This document shows positions 31,305 to 40,243 of a stretch of DNA of 64,000 nucleotides, piece by piece. The translations under genes were made by a program, and so were the position numbers. Within the stretch, counting starts at the first letter, position 1. Each line of letters starts with the position of its first letter. The notes below the pieces were generated by a model. That model was not told the origin of the DNA and searched no databases. It saw only the letters and a list, made by a program, of their open reading frames with translations. The stretch covers positions 1-64,000 of the forward strand of contig JAFODS010000029.1 in NCBI GenBank assembly GCA_017380575.1, in the 5' to 3' direction. The stretch comes from Clostridia bacterium (GTDB lineage Bacteria; Bacillota; Clostridia; Oscillospirales; Acutalibacteraceae).

Positions 31305-34129
31305 TGCAACAGAAAAACATTGTTGTCAAAGGAGCAAGAGAACATAATCTTAAAAATGTTGATGTGTCTGTGCCGAGAGATAAATTTATCGTTTTCACGG
31401 GTTTGTCAGGCTCAGGCAAGTCTTCGCTTGCTTTTGATACCATATATGCTGAAGGTCAGCGACGTTATGTTGAGTCGCTTTCGTCCTATGCAAGGCAGTT
31501 CCTCGGACAGATGGAGAAACCGCGCGTTGATTACATTGAGGGACTTTCACCTGCAATTTCAATTGACCAGAAAACTACATCAAAAAACCCGCGTTCAACG
31601 GTGGGTACGGTTACGGAAATTTATGATTATCTGCGTCTGCTTTATGCAAGGGTTGGCATACCGCACTGTCCTGTCTGCGGAAGGGAAATCAGCCGACAGA
31701 GCGTGGATACAATTGTTGACAGAATCCTTACTCTTGAAGAAGGTACAAGGATTCAGATAATGTCACCGATTGTTATGGGAAGAAAAGGTGAGTATGTCAA
31801 GGAGCTTGAAAGTGCACGGAAAAGCGGTTTTGTAAGAGCTCGTGTTGACGGTATAACTTATGACCTTTCAGAAAAAATCCCAATGGAAAAAAATAAAAAA
31901 CATAATATTGAGATTATCGTTGACAGACTTGTGATTAAAGAAGAGATTAAATCGCGTCTTACAGATTCTGTAGAAACTGCGACAAATCTTTCAAACGGAC
32001 TTCTTATTGTTGATGTTATCGGTGGAGAAGAACAGCTTTATTCGCAGAATTATGCGTGTCCCGAGCACGGAGTGAGCATTGAAGAGCTTTCTCCGAGAAT
32101 GTTCAGTTTCAATAACCCGTACGGTGCTTGTCAGAAATGTGCAGGCCTCGGCGTGTTTATGAAAATCAATGAAGATCTTATTGTACCTGATAAAAAGCTT
32201 TCAGTACGTGAGGGTGCAATTAAGGCTTCGGGTTGGAATGTTTCAGAAAACGGCGGTTCAATTGCACAGATGTATTTTGAAGGACTTGCCGAGCATTACG
32301 GGTTTTCTCTTGATGTGCCGTATAAGGAATTGCCGAAGGAAGCAAAAAAAGTTCTTATGTACGGAACAAACGGCAAAAAAATCAAGCTTTACCGCAAGAC
32401 AGTTTACGGTGAAGGTTCATATATGACAGATTTTGAAGGTGTGGTAAACAACCTCGAAAGACGTTATAATGAATCCACAAGCGAATATTCAAGGGGCGAA
32501 ATCGAACAGCTGATGACTGTTGAAGATTGTCCTGAGTGTGGCGGTACACGACTGAAAAAAGAAAGCCTGTACGTTACAGTTTCCGGAATAAATATCCACG
32601 AGTTTTCGAGAAAATCAATCAAGGATGCAATAGCTTTTCTTGATTCTATGAAGCTTAATGAGCGCGACCTTATGATTGCTGAACCGATTCTTAAGGAAAT
32701 TAAAAGCCGTATGAGCTTCCTTGCAAGTGTCGGACTTGAGTATCTTACTCTGACACGTTCTTCAGGGACTTTGTCGGGCGGTGAAAGTCAGCGTATCCGT
32801 CTTGCAACTCAGATCGGCTCATCCTTGATGGGTGTACTTTATATCCTTGACGAGCCGAGTATAGGATTGCATCAGAAGGACAATGCAAAGCTTCTTGAAA
32901 CGCTGAAGCATCTTCGTGACATCGGTAATACACTCATTGTTGTTGAGCATGACGAAGAAACTATGGAGTCAGCGGATTATATTGTTGATATCGGTCCGGG
33001 TGCAGGTATTCACGGTGGTGAAATTGTCTGTGCAGGTACTGTTGACGACATAAAAGAATGTGATAAGTCAATAACAGGACAGTATCTCAGCGGAAAGAAA
33101 AAAATTCCCGTTCCCGAAAAAAGACGTGAAGGTAACGGAAAATACATTGAAATTATAAATGCAGAGGAAAATAACCTTAAAAATGTTGATGTGAAATTGC
33201 CGTTGGGTAAGTTTATCTGTGTAACAGGCGTATCAGGTTCAGGTAAATCTTCTCTTGTTAATGAAATTATATATAAGCGACTTGCAAATGAACTCAACGG
33301 TGCCAAGAAGTTCCCTGGTAAGCATGAGGATATGCTGGGTATTGATAATCTCGATAAGGTTATTGATATCGATCAGGCACCGATCGGCAGAACTCCGCGT
33401 TCAAACCCGGCAACATACACGGGCGTTTTCAATGATATCCGCGATCTTTTCGCGTTAACGACTGAATCCAAGGCAAAGGGCTATAAAGCTAACCGATTCT
33501 CCTTCAATGTTAAGGGCGGCCGATGTGAAGCTTGTCAGGGTGACGGTATTGTGAAGATCGAAATGCATTTCCTGCCCGACATTTATGTTCCGTGTGATGT
33601 CTGTCACGGAAACAGATATAACAGAGAAACTCTTGAAGTCAGGTATAAGGGCAAGAACATTTACGATGTGCTTGAAATGACGGTTGAAGAAGCTGTTGAT
33701 TTCTTCTCTGCCGTCCCCAAAATCAGAAAGAAGCTCAATACTCTTTATGAGGTAGGTCTTGGTTATGTTAAGCTCGGACAGTCTGCAACGACTCTTTCGG
33801 GCGGTGAGGCACAGCGAGTTAAGCTTGCGACCGAGCTTGCGAAAACATCGACAGGCAAAACAATCTATATCCTTGATGAGCCGACAACAGGACTTCATAC
33901 AGCAGATGTACACAGACTTATTGATGTTCTTCAGCGTCTTGTTGATAAGGGTAATACAGTGCTTGTTATCGAGCACAACCTTGATGTAATCAAAACAGCC
34001 GATCATATTATCGATCTCGGACCTGACGGGGGAGATAAGGGCGGAGAGATTGTAGCAACAGGTACTCCTGAAGAAGTTGCAAAAGTCAAGGGCTCTTATA
34101 CAGGTGAATATCTTAATAAAGTACTATAA
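31304..34129 (+). CDS. uvrA: Excinuclease ABC subunit A
   Basis: A 941-residue ABC ATPase that finds DNA lesions and loads UvrB. It has two Walker A sites (GLSGSGKSS near residue 31 and GVSGSGKSS near 640), two [16 protein letters not shown] signatures, and zinc-binding Cys pairs in [19 protein letters not shown] and CDVCHG. Length matches UvrA1. It starts at the ATG overlapping the uvrB stop (TAATG). The terminator follows directly. Confidence 0.98.
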   Translation: MQQKNIVVKGAREHNLKNVDVSVPRDKFIVFTGLSGSGKSSLAFDTIYAEGQRRYVESLSSYARQFLGQMEKPRVDYIEGLSPAISIDQKTTSKNPRSTVGTVTEIYDYLRLLYARVGIPHCPVCGREISRQSVDTIVDRILTLEEGTRIQIMSPIVMGRKGEYVKELESARKSGFVRARVDGITYDLSEKIPMEKNKKHNIEIIVDRLVIKEEIKSRLTDSVETATNLSNGLLIVDVIGGEEQLYSQNYACPEHGVSIEELSPRMFSFNNPYGACQKCAGLGVFMKINEDLIVPDKKLSVREGAIKASGWNVSENGGSIAQMYFEGLAEHYGFSLDVPYKELPKEAKKVLMYGTNGKKIKLYRKTVYGEGSYMTDFEGVVNNLERRYNESTSEYSRGEIEQLMTVEDCPECGGTRLKKESLYVTVSGINIHEFSRKSIKDAIAFLDSMKLNERDLMIAEPILKEIKSRMSFLASVGLEYLTLTRSSGTLSGGESQRIRLATQIGSSLMGVLYILDEPSIGLHQKDNAKLLETLKHLRDIGNTLIVVEHDEETMESADYIVDIGPGAGIHGGEIVCAGTVDDIKECDKSITGQYLSGKKKIPVPEKRREGNGKYIEIINAEENNLKNVDVKLPLGKFICVTGVSGSGKSSLVNEIIYKRLANELNGAKKFPGKHEDMLGIDNLDKVIDIDQAPIGRTPRSNPATYTGVFNDIRDLFALTTESKAKGYKANRFSFNVKGGRCEACQGDGIVKIEMHFLPDIYVPCDVCHGNRYNRETLEVRYKGKNIYDVLEMTVEEAVDFFSAVPKIRKKLNTLYEVGLGYVKLGQSATTLSGGEAQRVKLATELAKTSTGKTIYILDEPTTGLHTADVHRLIDVLQRLVDKGNTVLVIEHNLDVIKTADHIIDLGPDGGDKGGEIVATGTPEEVAKVKGSYTGEYLNKVL

Positions 34130-34133
34130 AAAT

Positions 34134-34170
34134 AACGCCGCAGATTTTTAAGTCTGTGGCGTTCCTTTTA
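34134..34170 (+). terminator. Terminator after uvrA
   Basis: AACGCCGCAGA (34134-34144) pairs with 34153-34163 with one G-T pair, followed by CCTTTTATT. The stem overlaps the end of the convergent gene. Confidence 0.85.
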
Positions 34171-34936
34171 TTATATTCTTTAAATGTTCGTCAAATGCTT
34201 CGTCACTTTTAGTGTCAGATTGTGTTTTGTTCGGTCTGTCATAGCAGGTGGTTATATCCTGACCTTCGTAATAATCGGCACTTCCGGTAATCTTTTCAAG
34301 CTCAGAGAAGAAGTTGTCGATATAATTAAATGCATCGGAATTTTCTGTTTCAACTTCAGTAGTTTCGGGAAGAATAAAATCTATTATTTCTTCTGACTCA
34401 TATTCTTCGATATTATTATCGGAGGTTTCAGGAATGTTTTCTGTTATCTCTGGCTCAATGTTGACATATTCATCTTCTGCAACCGTTATATTTTCAATTT
34501 CGGAAGAAATTTTGACGGCATTTGTGCCGATAAGTTCTATTTCTTTATTTAATGAAGAAATTTTCGTCATTATCTTTTCAAACTGCTCATTATGACTTAT
34601 AACAGTTTGTTTGGTTTCCTGAATGTATTTCTGAGCTTCAGTTTTTGCGTTATTAATGATTTTGTCAGCTTCGCTCAGACTTTCAAAACCGTCATTTTGT
34701 TCTGATTGTAACTTAAGAGAGTTAAGCTCTTTTAGCTCATCGTTAAGGTTTTTTATTTTGCGGTCTTTTTCTTCAATTTTTTCAATCAGAACCTTGATTT
34801 TTTCTTTGGTTGATTCTATTTCTTCGTGTGTTGTTGAATCACCGCACTTTGACTGTAAATGTGCAAGGTAGTCAATGACCTGACGTCTGTCAAATCCACC
34901 GAAGATATTCTTTTTTATGATGAATTCTTTGTTCAT
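34148..34936 (-). CDS. DivIVA-like coiled-coil protein
   Basis: A 262-residue acidic protein. Residues 1-25 (FIIKKNIFGGFDRRQVIDYLAHLQ) resemble the DivIVA N-terminal motif, which carries Phe-Gly-Gly and recognises curved membrane. A coiled coil follows at about residues 35-150, then an acidic, probably disordered C-terminus. DivIVA-type proteins scaffold poles or septa. ATG 34936 lies seven bases after AGGAGA, so I prefer it to the ATG at 34942. The assignment rests on the N-terminus only. Confidence 0.6.
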   Translation of the reverse strand: MNKEFIIKKNIFGGFDRRQVIDYLAHLQSKCGDSTTHEEIESTKEKIKVLIEKIEEKDRKIKNLNDELKELNSLKLQSEQNDGFESLSEADKIINNAKTEAQKYIQETKQTVISHNEQFEKIMTKISSLNKEIELIGTNAVKISSEIENITVAEDEYVNIEPEITENIPETSDNNIEEYESEEIIDFILPETTEVETENSDAFNYIDNFFSELEKITGSADYYEGQDITTCYDRPNKTQSDTKSDEAFDEHLKNIIKGTPQT

Positions 34937-34963
34937 GGTCATTTCTCCTGTTTGATTTAATTC

Positions 34964-34992
34964 ATATTATCACATTTTTTTATTCTTTTCAA
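34964..34992 (-). promoter_or_regulatory. Promoter of the DivIVA-like gene
   Basis: Minus-strand TTGAAA (34987-34992), a 17-base spacer and TAATAT (34964-34969). Confidence 0.75.
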
Positions 34993-35007
34993 CAAAAACA
35001 TAATTTA

Positions 35008-35036
35008 TTGCATAATTATTGTTTTTATGGTATCAT
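35008..35036 (+). promoter_or_regulatory. Promoter of nnr
   Basis: TTGCAT (35008-35013), a 17-base spacer and TATCAT (35031-35036). Confidence 0.75.
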
Positions 35037-35065
35037 TTACTCAGATAAAAACTTGAGGTGTATTT

Positions 35066-36613
35066 ATGCTTGTTTATACTTGTGAACAGATGCGCGTAAT
35101 TGAAGAGAATGCTGACGTCAACGGTCTTTCTTATGTACAGATGATGGAAAATGCGGGTAACGGATGTGCGGATAAAATCCATTCTGTTATCTGCGGTCTC
35201 GGCGGTGTTGCTAAGAGTGCGGTAATTATCTGCGGTTCAGGACGAAATGGTGGCGACGGTTACGTCATTGCACGGAACTTGTGTGAAAGAGGATATTCTG
35301 TTCAGATTATTCTTGCTGACGGTTTCCCTACGGCTTATGAGTCTAAAATGATGTATTCTTATCTTGAGGATAAGCCTGTTCTTGTCACGGATTTGTCGGA
35401 AAATTATCAGGCGTGTGTATCTGCCTGCCTCGCTTCAAATGCAATTGTCGATTGTGTTTACGGAATTGGTTTTCACGGTCAGCTTAATGAGCTGATTGCG
35501 GGATTTTTTAGGGATATTGCAAAGTCCAAAGCTAAAAAGTTCTCGGTTGATATTCCAAGCGGTCTTGAGGGAAATAACGGCGAAATCAACTCTGAGTTTT
35601 TTAAAACTGATTATACGCTTGCCATTACTTGTTATAAACCTGTTCATATTCTTAAACCAGCATGCGAAAAATGCGGTATCGTAAAGCTTATTGATATCGG
35701 AATTGCGAAAGAGTCGTATGAGGCTGTCGGATCAGAGATCCTTATATCTGCTGACAACAAAGAAATTAAAAGGTTTTTCAGTTTAAGACGCTTTGATTCA
35801 CATAAGGGTGATTTCGGAAAGCTTCTTTCTGTTGCAGGTTCAAGAGATATGCAGGGTGCGGCGGTAATGGCTGCAAGTGCTGCTGTTAACAGTGGTGTTG
35901 GTCTTGTAAGGGCAGTTTTCCCGGATGCTTCATATGCACCGATTGCGTCAAAGCTTACTGAACCGCTTACTATGGCGATGCTTTCAACTCCTTCGGGAAA
36001 TCTCAGCTTCAGGAATGCTGAAAGAATAATTAATCTTGCTAACGATTCAACCGCAATTCTTCTCGGATGCGGTCTTGGTTTCTGTGAAGATACGATAAAG
36101 CTTGTTGAAACGATAATTATGAATACCGATAAACCGATAATTCTCGATGCTGACGGAATAAATGCGGTTAGCTTAAATACAAATATATTGAAAGAAACTA
36201 AGGCTCCGCTTATTCTTACACCGCATATCGGTGAAATGTCGCGGCTTACAGGTCTGAGTATCGAAGAAATCGAGAAAAACAGGGTGAAGGTTGCAAAGGA
36301 TTTTGCTTCTGAATATAACTGTATTCTTGTACTTAAGGGTGCAAACACTGTTGTTGCAGCACCAAAGGGAACTGTTTACATAAACAATACCGGTAATGCA
36401 GGAATGGCAACGGGCGGTTCAGGCGATGTTCTTGCAGGAATTATTGCTTCGTTTGTGTGTCAGTCAATGGGATTGCACTCTGCAACAATTGCTGGTGTTT
36501 ACATACACGGACTCTGTGGCGACGTTGTAAGAGAAAAATATTCAATGCTCGGTGTAACACCGACAAGGATGATTGACGAATTAGCTGAAGTTCTTTCAAA
36601 TTTTGAAGAATAG
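35066..36613 (+). CDS. nnr: Bifunctional NAD(P)H-hydrate epimerase / ADP-dependent dehydratase
   Basis: A 515-residue fusion that repairs hydrated NAD(P)H. The YjeF N-terminal epimerase domain (residues 1-210) carries MMENAGNG and GSGRNGGDGYVIAR. The C-terminal ribokinase-like dehydratase (about 225-510) has HKGDFGKLLSVAGS, the ADP/substrate motif GNAGMATGGSGDVLAGII, and a DADGIN segment. AGGTG precedes the ATG. Downstream a lipoprotein overlaps in context, forming a locus related to the acpS-nnr-alr region of Firmicutes. Confidence 0.95.
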   Translation: MLVYTCEQMRVIEENADVNGLSYVQMMENAGNGCADKIHSVICGLGGVAKSAVIICGSGRNGGDGYVIARNLCERGYSVQIILADGFPTAYESKMMYSYLEDKPVLVTDLSENYQACVSACLASNAIVDCVYGIGFHGQLNELIAGFFRDIAKSKAKKFSVDIPSGLEGNNGEINSEFFKTDYTLAITCYKPVHILKPACEKCGIVKLIDIGIAKESYEAVGSEILISADNKEIKRFFSLRRFDSHKGDFGKLLSVAGSRDMQGAAVMAASAAVNSGVGLVRAVFPDASYAPIASKLTEPLTMAMLSTPSGNLSFRNAERIINLANDSTAILLGCGLGFCEDTIKLVETIIMNTDKPIILDADGINAVSLNTNILKETKAPLILTPHIGEMSRLTGLSIEEIEKNRVKVAKDFASEYNCILVLKGANTVVAAPKGTVYINNTGNAGMATGGSGDVLAGIIASFVCQSMGLHSATIAGVYIHGLCGDVVREKYSMLGVTPTRMIDELAEVLSNFEE

Positions 36614-36626
36614 GCTTGTGAGATTA

Positions 36627-37103
36627 ATGAAAAAACTTCTTTGTGCTTTTTTGTCAGTTTTTATACTTTCTTCATGTAATCGGGTTGATTTTCAACCCGA
36701 TTTTCCTCTTTGTCCTGAGGGTCAGGTGGAGGTGCTTTACAGTGAAACAGTTTACAAGGCGGATATTTATTTTGAAAATGATATGCTTGATTTAAAAATA
36801 GTGCAACCGGATGCACTGAAAGGATTTGAAATCACAGTCACTCCGACAGAGATATCTGTTGTCAACAGTTCTTTGAAATTAAAATATGATAAGAATAAAA
36901 CTGAAGAACTTTTTCCGATTACACAAATATACGATATTTTAATACAACTTAATACTTTAAAACCTGAGTTTAAAGATAATAACGGAAAGCTTGTTGCTTA
37001 CTTTGATGTGAACGGTAACGAGTGTAACTTGATTTTAAACAAACAAAGCAAAAGAATTCTTGAGGTGGAATATAAAAAATTAGTTTTTAAATTTACAACC
37101 TGA
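36627..37103 (+). CDS. Lipoprotein, possibly LolA-fold (YdcC position)
   Basis: A 158-residue lipoprotein. The signal sequence KKLLCAFLSVFIL ends in lipobox LSSC at about residues 13-16. The mature part is beta-rich (YKADIYFENDMLDLKIVQP, then EITVTPTEISV), consistent with a LolA-like sheet. ATG 36627 is preferred; a GTG at 36618 and a TTG at 36603 lie in or near the end of nnr. No SD is strong, so translation may be coupled to nnr. Its place before mazF matches that of B. subtilis ydcC. Confidence 0.6.
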   Translation: MKKLLCAFLSVFILSSCNRVDFQPDFPLCPEGQVEVLYSETVYKADIYFENDMLDLKIVQPDALKGFEITVTPTEISVVNSSLKLKYDKNKTEELFPITQIYDILIQLNTLKPEFKDNNGKLVAYFDVNGNECNLILNKQSKRILEVEYKKLVFKFTT

Positions 37104-37234
37104 TTTGTTTCACTACGAATTAAAATGAATATATTATAATGTCAGCTTTATTTTTCTCCCCGTGATTAAAGATGATTATTCCGCCTGAGAATTGGCAAAT
37201 ATAATATTGACAAAAAATTTCAGGAGTGATTCAA

Positions 37235-37582
37235 ATGACGATAAAACGGGGAGATATCTATTATGCGGATTTAAGTCCTGTCGTCGGCTCTGAACAAGGC
37301 GGTGTACGCCCCGTACTTATTGTTCAGAATGATGTCGGAAACAAATACAGCCCTACGGTTATCGCTGCAGCAATAACGAGCCAACGTTATAAAACAAACC
37401 TTCCTACACATATTCAGGTTGATGCAGAAGATTGCGGCCTTTCCAAAGATTCAATTGTTTTATTGGAGCAGGTACGAACTATTGATAAAAGACGCCTGAA
37501 AGAAAAAATGGGTAATCTACATGAACCTGATATGGCAAGGGTAAACAAAGCGTTATCGGTAAGTCTCGGTATATTAAGCTAA
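37235..37582 (+). CDS. MazF/PemK-family endoribonuclease toxin (EndoA-like), no adjacent antitoxin
   Basis: A 115-residue MazF-family mRNA interferase. [27 protein letters not shown], and [10 protein letters not shown] with [13 protein letters not shown] match B. subtilis NdoA (EndoA) rather than distant PemK paralogues, and the active-site Arg/Thr are present. It starts at ATG 37235, eight bases after AGGAG. The 131 bases before it hold no antitoxin frame. A cognate EndoAI-like antitoxin must be encoded elsewhere or be dispensable. Confidence 0.92.
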   Translation: MTIKRGDIYYADLSPVVGSEQGGVRPVLIVQNDVGNKYSPTVIAAAITSQRYKTNLPTHIQVDAEDCGLSKDSIVLLEQVRTIDKRRLKEKMGNLHEPDMARVNKALSVSLGILS

Positions 37583-37585
37583 AAG

Positions 37586-37616
37586 AAACTGCACTGAAAT
37601 GAATCAGTGCAGTTTT
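37586..37616 (+). terminator. Terminator after mazF
   Basis: AACTGCACTGA (37586-37596) pairs with TCAGTGCAGTT (37603-37613), followed by T residues, between convergent genes. Confidence 0.9.
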
Positions 37617-37618
37617 TG

Positions 37619-38587
37619 TTATAATGTTTGATTTTTGAATTCACGGACAAACCAGACGTCCTTTACCTCAAAGCATCTGCCGTTAAGATACTCAAGCTGA
37701 CCTGCTTCTTCATCAAAATTAAAAATAAGTTTGTAAGAATACAGAAACTGCTTTTTATATCCGAAGTCTTTGTTGAGCTTGTTAGTACCGTATTTTCCGT
37801 CGCCGAGGAGAGGGTGTCCGATTGAAGCAAAATGAGCACGAATCTGGTGAGTTCGACCGGTAAGGAGTTCTACCTCAACAAGACTTAGATCTTTCTTTAA
37901 ATCTTTGCTCAGTGCTTTGTACTTGGTTTTTATCTCCTTTGAACCGTCGGTAGGCTTTTTTGTTACCTTGACGATGTTTTTCTTTTCGTCCTTGGTAAGA
38001 TAGCCTTCAAGCAGACCGCTGTCCCTCTCAAGAATCCCGTGTACAACACAAAGATAGAACTTGCGAAGATTCCTTCTTTTCATCTGCGCGTTCATAATAC
38101 GCAGACTCTCAGCATTTTTTGCTGCGATTACAATACCACCCGTGTTTCTGTCAATACGGTTAACCAGAGCAGGCGTAAAGGAATTTTCGTCATCGGGACG
38201 GTATTCACCCTTGTCATAAAGATATTTCTTTAAACGGGTTATGAGTGTGTCTATGTACTCTCTGTCGTCGGGATGGCAAAGAAGTCCTGTTTTCTTGTTG
38301 AGAAGAACAATGTTGTCATCCTCGTAAATAATGTCAAGATTCTTTGATGCTCCCGTAAAATCATACCTTGTTTCGGGTTTTACAAAAAACTCATCGTTAA
38401 TATACATATCAACAATATCACCGACTTTGAGCATTGTGGATATTTCGGCACGCTTTTTGTTAACCTTGATTCGCTTTATACGTATGTATTTGTACATAAG
38501 CGTCTGGGGCAGATTCGGAAGACTTTTTCTTATAAACTTGTCAAGACGCTGATTCGCATCGTTGGATTTAATTTCAAAACTTTTCAT
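37619..38587 (-). CDS. RluA-family rRNA pseudouridine synthase (RluC/D-like)
   Basis: A 322-residue enzyme. An N-terminal S4 RNA-binding domain (about residues 8-70) precedes the catalytic barrel with motif VNRIDRNTGG (nucleophile Asp) and LTGRTHQIRAHF near the C-terminus. Homologues modify 23S rRNA helices. I start at 38587 (MKSFE), four bases after the upstream UPF0210 stop. The longer frame from 38659 lies inside that gene. The SD is weak, so coupling is likely. Confidence 0.88.
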   Translation of the reverse strand: MKSFEIKSNDANQRLDKFIRKSLPNLPQTLMYKYIRIKRIKVNKKRAEISTMLKVGDIVDMYINDEFFVKPETRYDFTGASKNLDIIYEDDNIVLLNKKTGLLCHPDDREYIDTLITRLKKYLYDKGEYRPDDENSFTPALVNRIDRNTGGIVIAAKNAESLRIMNAQMKRRNLRKFYLCVVHGILERDSGLLEGYLTKDEKKNIVKVTKKPTDGSKEIKTKYKALSKDLKKDLSLVEVELLTGRTHQIRAHFASIGHPLLGDGKYGTNKLNKDFGYKKQFLYSYKLIFNFDEEAGQLEYLNGRCFEVKDVWFVREFKNQTL

Positions 38588-38591
38588 ATCG

Positions 38592-39956
38592 TCAGTTCTT
38601 AAAGCTGTGAATCGGAGCGGGGATTCGACCGCCGCGTGAGATGAATTTACTGCAATCAAATTCGTTGACCTTCATAATCGGAGCGTATCCGAGAAGACCG
38701 CCGAATTCAACAGTTTCACCGATTTCTTTGCCGAATACAGGGATGATTCGTACAGCTGTTGTTTTCTGGTTTATCATACCTATCGCCATTTCATCTGCAA
38801 TTATGCCTGAAATGGTTGAGGCTTTTGTGCTGCCGGGTATAGCGATCATATCAAGGCCGACTGAGCAGACACAAGTCATAGCCTCAAGCTTTTCGAGTGT
38901 AAGTGCACCTGCATTAACCGCATCAATCATTCCCTGATCTTCAGAAACGGGGATGAATGCACCCGAAAGACCGCCGACGTATGATGAAGCCATAATACCG
39001 CCTTTTTTGACCTGATCATTAAGCAGAGCAAGGGCTGCTGTTGTACCCGGTGCTCCGACTTTTTCAAGACCCATTTCTTCAAGGATTTCAGCAACGCTGT
39101 CACCGATAGCGGGTGTAGGAGCAAGTGAAAGGTCAATTATTCCGAACGGAACATCGAGTCTTCGTGAAGCCTCCTGAGCAACAAGCTGACCCACTCTTGT
39201 AACCTTGAATGCGGTTTTCTTTATTGTTTCGCAGAGTGTGCCGAAACTTTCTCCTTTAACTTCTGTGATTGCTCGTTTAACAACACCCGGTCCGCTTACG
39301 CCGACATTGATAATTGTATCGGCTTCTGTAACACCGTGGAATGCACCTGCCATAAACGGATTGTCATCGGGAGCGTTACAGAATACAACGAATTTTGCAC
39401 ATCCGATTGATCCGCTGTCCTTTGTAAGTTCTGCTGTTTCAATGATTTTTTCACCGATAAGCTTAACGGCATCCATATCGATACCGGTTTTAGTGGAACC
39501 TACGTTTACCGAACTGCAGACTCTGTTTGTTGATGCAAGAGCCTTTGGAATTGATTCAATAAGAAGCTCGTCAGAAGGTGTCATACCTTTTGAAACAAGA
39601 GCTGAAAAGCCACCGATGAAGTTTACTCCGATTGTGTCAGCTGCACGGTCAAGAGCTTTTGCTATTTCAACATAGTCATCGATTTCTTTACAGCATGATG
39701 CACCGACAAGTGCTATAGGTGTAACAGAAACACGCTTATTAACAATTGGAATACCGAAATCAAGCTCGATTTCTTTACCGACTTTAACAAGATCTTTCGC
39801 TTTTGTTGTAATTTTGTTGTAAATGTTTTCGCAAGTTTTTTCAACAGAGTCTGAGCAACAGTCAAGTAAGCTGATACCCATCGTGATTGTTCTGACATCG
39901 AGGTTGTTTTCCTCGATCATTTTATTGGTTTCACGTACTTCAAAAATATTGGTCAT
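38592..39956 (-). CDS. UPF0210 family protein (DUF711)
   Basis: A 454-residue uncharacterised conserved protein. [42 protein letters not shown] and [12 protein letters not shown] are family landmarks. The fold is related to formate-lyase-like barrels, but no activity is established. AGGTGA precedes the ATG. It is nine bases downstream of an ACT protein (UPF0237), its regular genomic partner, which implies joint function. Confidence 0.92.
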   Translation of the reverse strand: MTNIFEVRETNKMIEENNLDVRTITMGISLLDCCSDSVEKTCENIYNKITTKAKDLVKVGKEIELDFGIPIVNKRVSVTPIALVGASCCKEIDDYVEIAKALDRAADTIGVNFIGGFSALVSKGMTPSDELLIESIPKALASTNRVCSSVNVGSTKTGIDMDAVKLIGEKIIETAELTKDSGSIGCAKFVVFCNAPDDNPFMAGAFHGVTEADTIINVGVSGPGVVKRAITEVKGESFGTLCETIKKTAFKVTRVGQLVAQEASRRLDVPFGIIDLSLAPTPAIGDSVAEILEEMGLEKVGAPGTTAALALLNDQVKKGGIMASSYVGGLSGAFIPVSEDQGMIDAVNAGALTLEKLEAMTCVCSVGLDMIAIPGSTKASTISGIIADEMAIGMINQKTTAVRIIPVFGKEIGETVEFGGLLGYAPIMKVNEFDCSKFISRGGRIPAPIHSFKN

Positions 39957-39965
39957 AGTGTCACC

Positions 39966-40238
39966 TCAGATTCTGTGCATGATATTAAAGATATCTTCAT
40001 GCTGCATCTTGATTTTAACACCGAGTTCATCGCCGACCTTTTCAATCTCTTCTACTAACACGGAGAAATCCTTTGTTGTCTGCTGTGCGTCAACGATCAT
40101 CATCATGTTGAAAAATCCCTGAACAATTGACTGGTTGATATCAAGGATGTTTATATTGTTTTCAGCAAGAAAAGTGCAAACACGTGCAATGATTCCCACT
40201 CTGTCCTTACCGATTACTGTTATGATTGTTCTGTTCAT
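39966..40238 (-). CDS. ACT domain protein, UPF0237 family
   Basis: A 90-residue stand-alone ACT domain (TVIGKDRVGIIARVCTFLAENNINILDINQ). ACT domains bind amino acids or similar ligands, and the UPF0237 group resembles GcvR. It pairs with UPF0210 downstream, and may be its ligand-sensing partner. The gap to yfhO upstream is five bases. Confidence 0.93.
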   Translation of the reverse strand: MNRTIITVIGKDRVGIIARVCTFLAENNINILDINQSIVQGFFNMMMIVDAQQTTKDFSVLVEEIEKVGDELGVKIKMQHEDIFNIMHRI

Positions 40239-40243
40239 ATTAA

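Noticed and set aside
33455-34006. 183-residue minus-strand frame within uvrA
   Set aside because: It is antisense to the second ABC domain of uvrA, an effect of codon usage.
35644-36348. 234-residue minus-strand frame within nnr
   Set aside because: It is antisense to the dehydratase domain with no supporting start signals.
37104-37234. Antitoxin gene for mazF
   Set aside because: No frame with a start and SD of useful length exists in this stretch.
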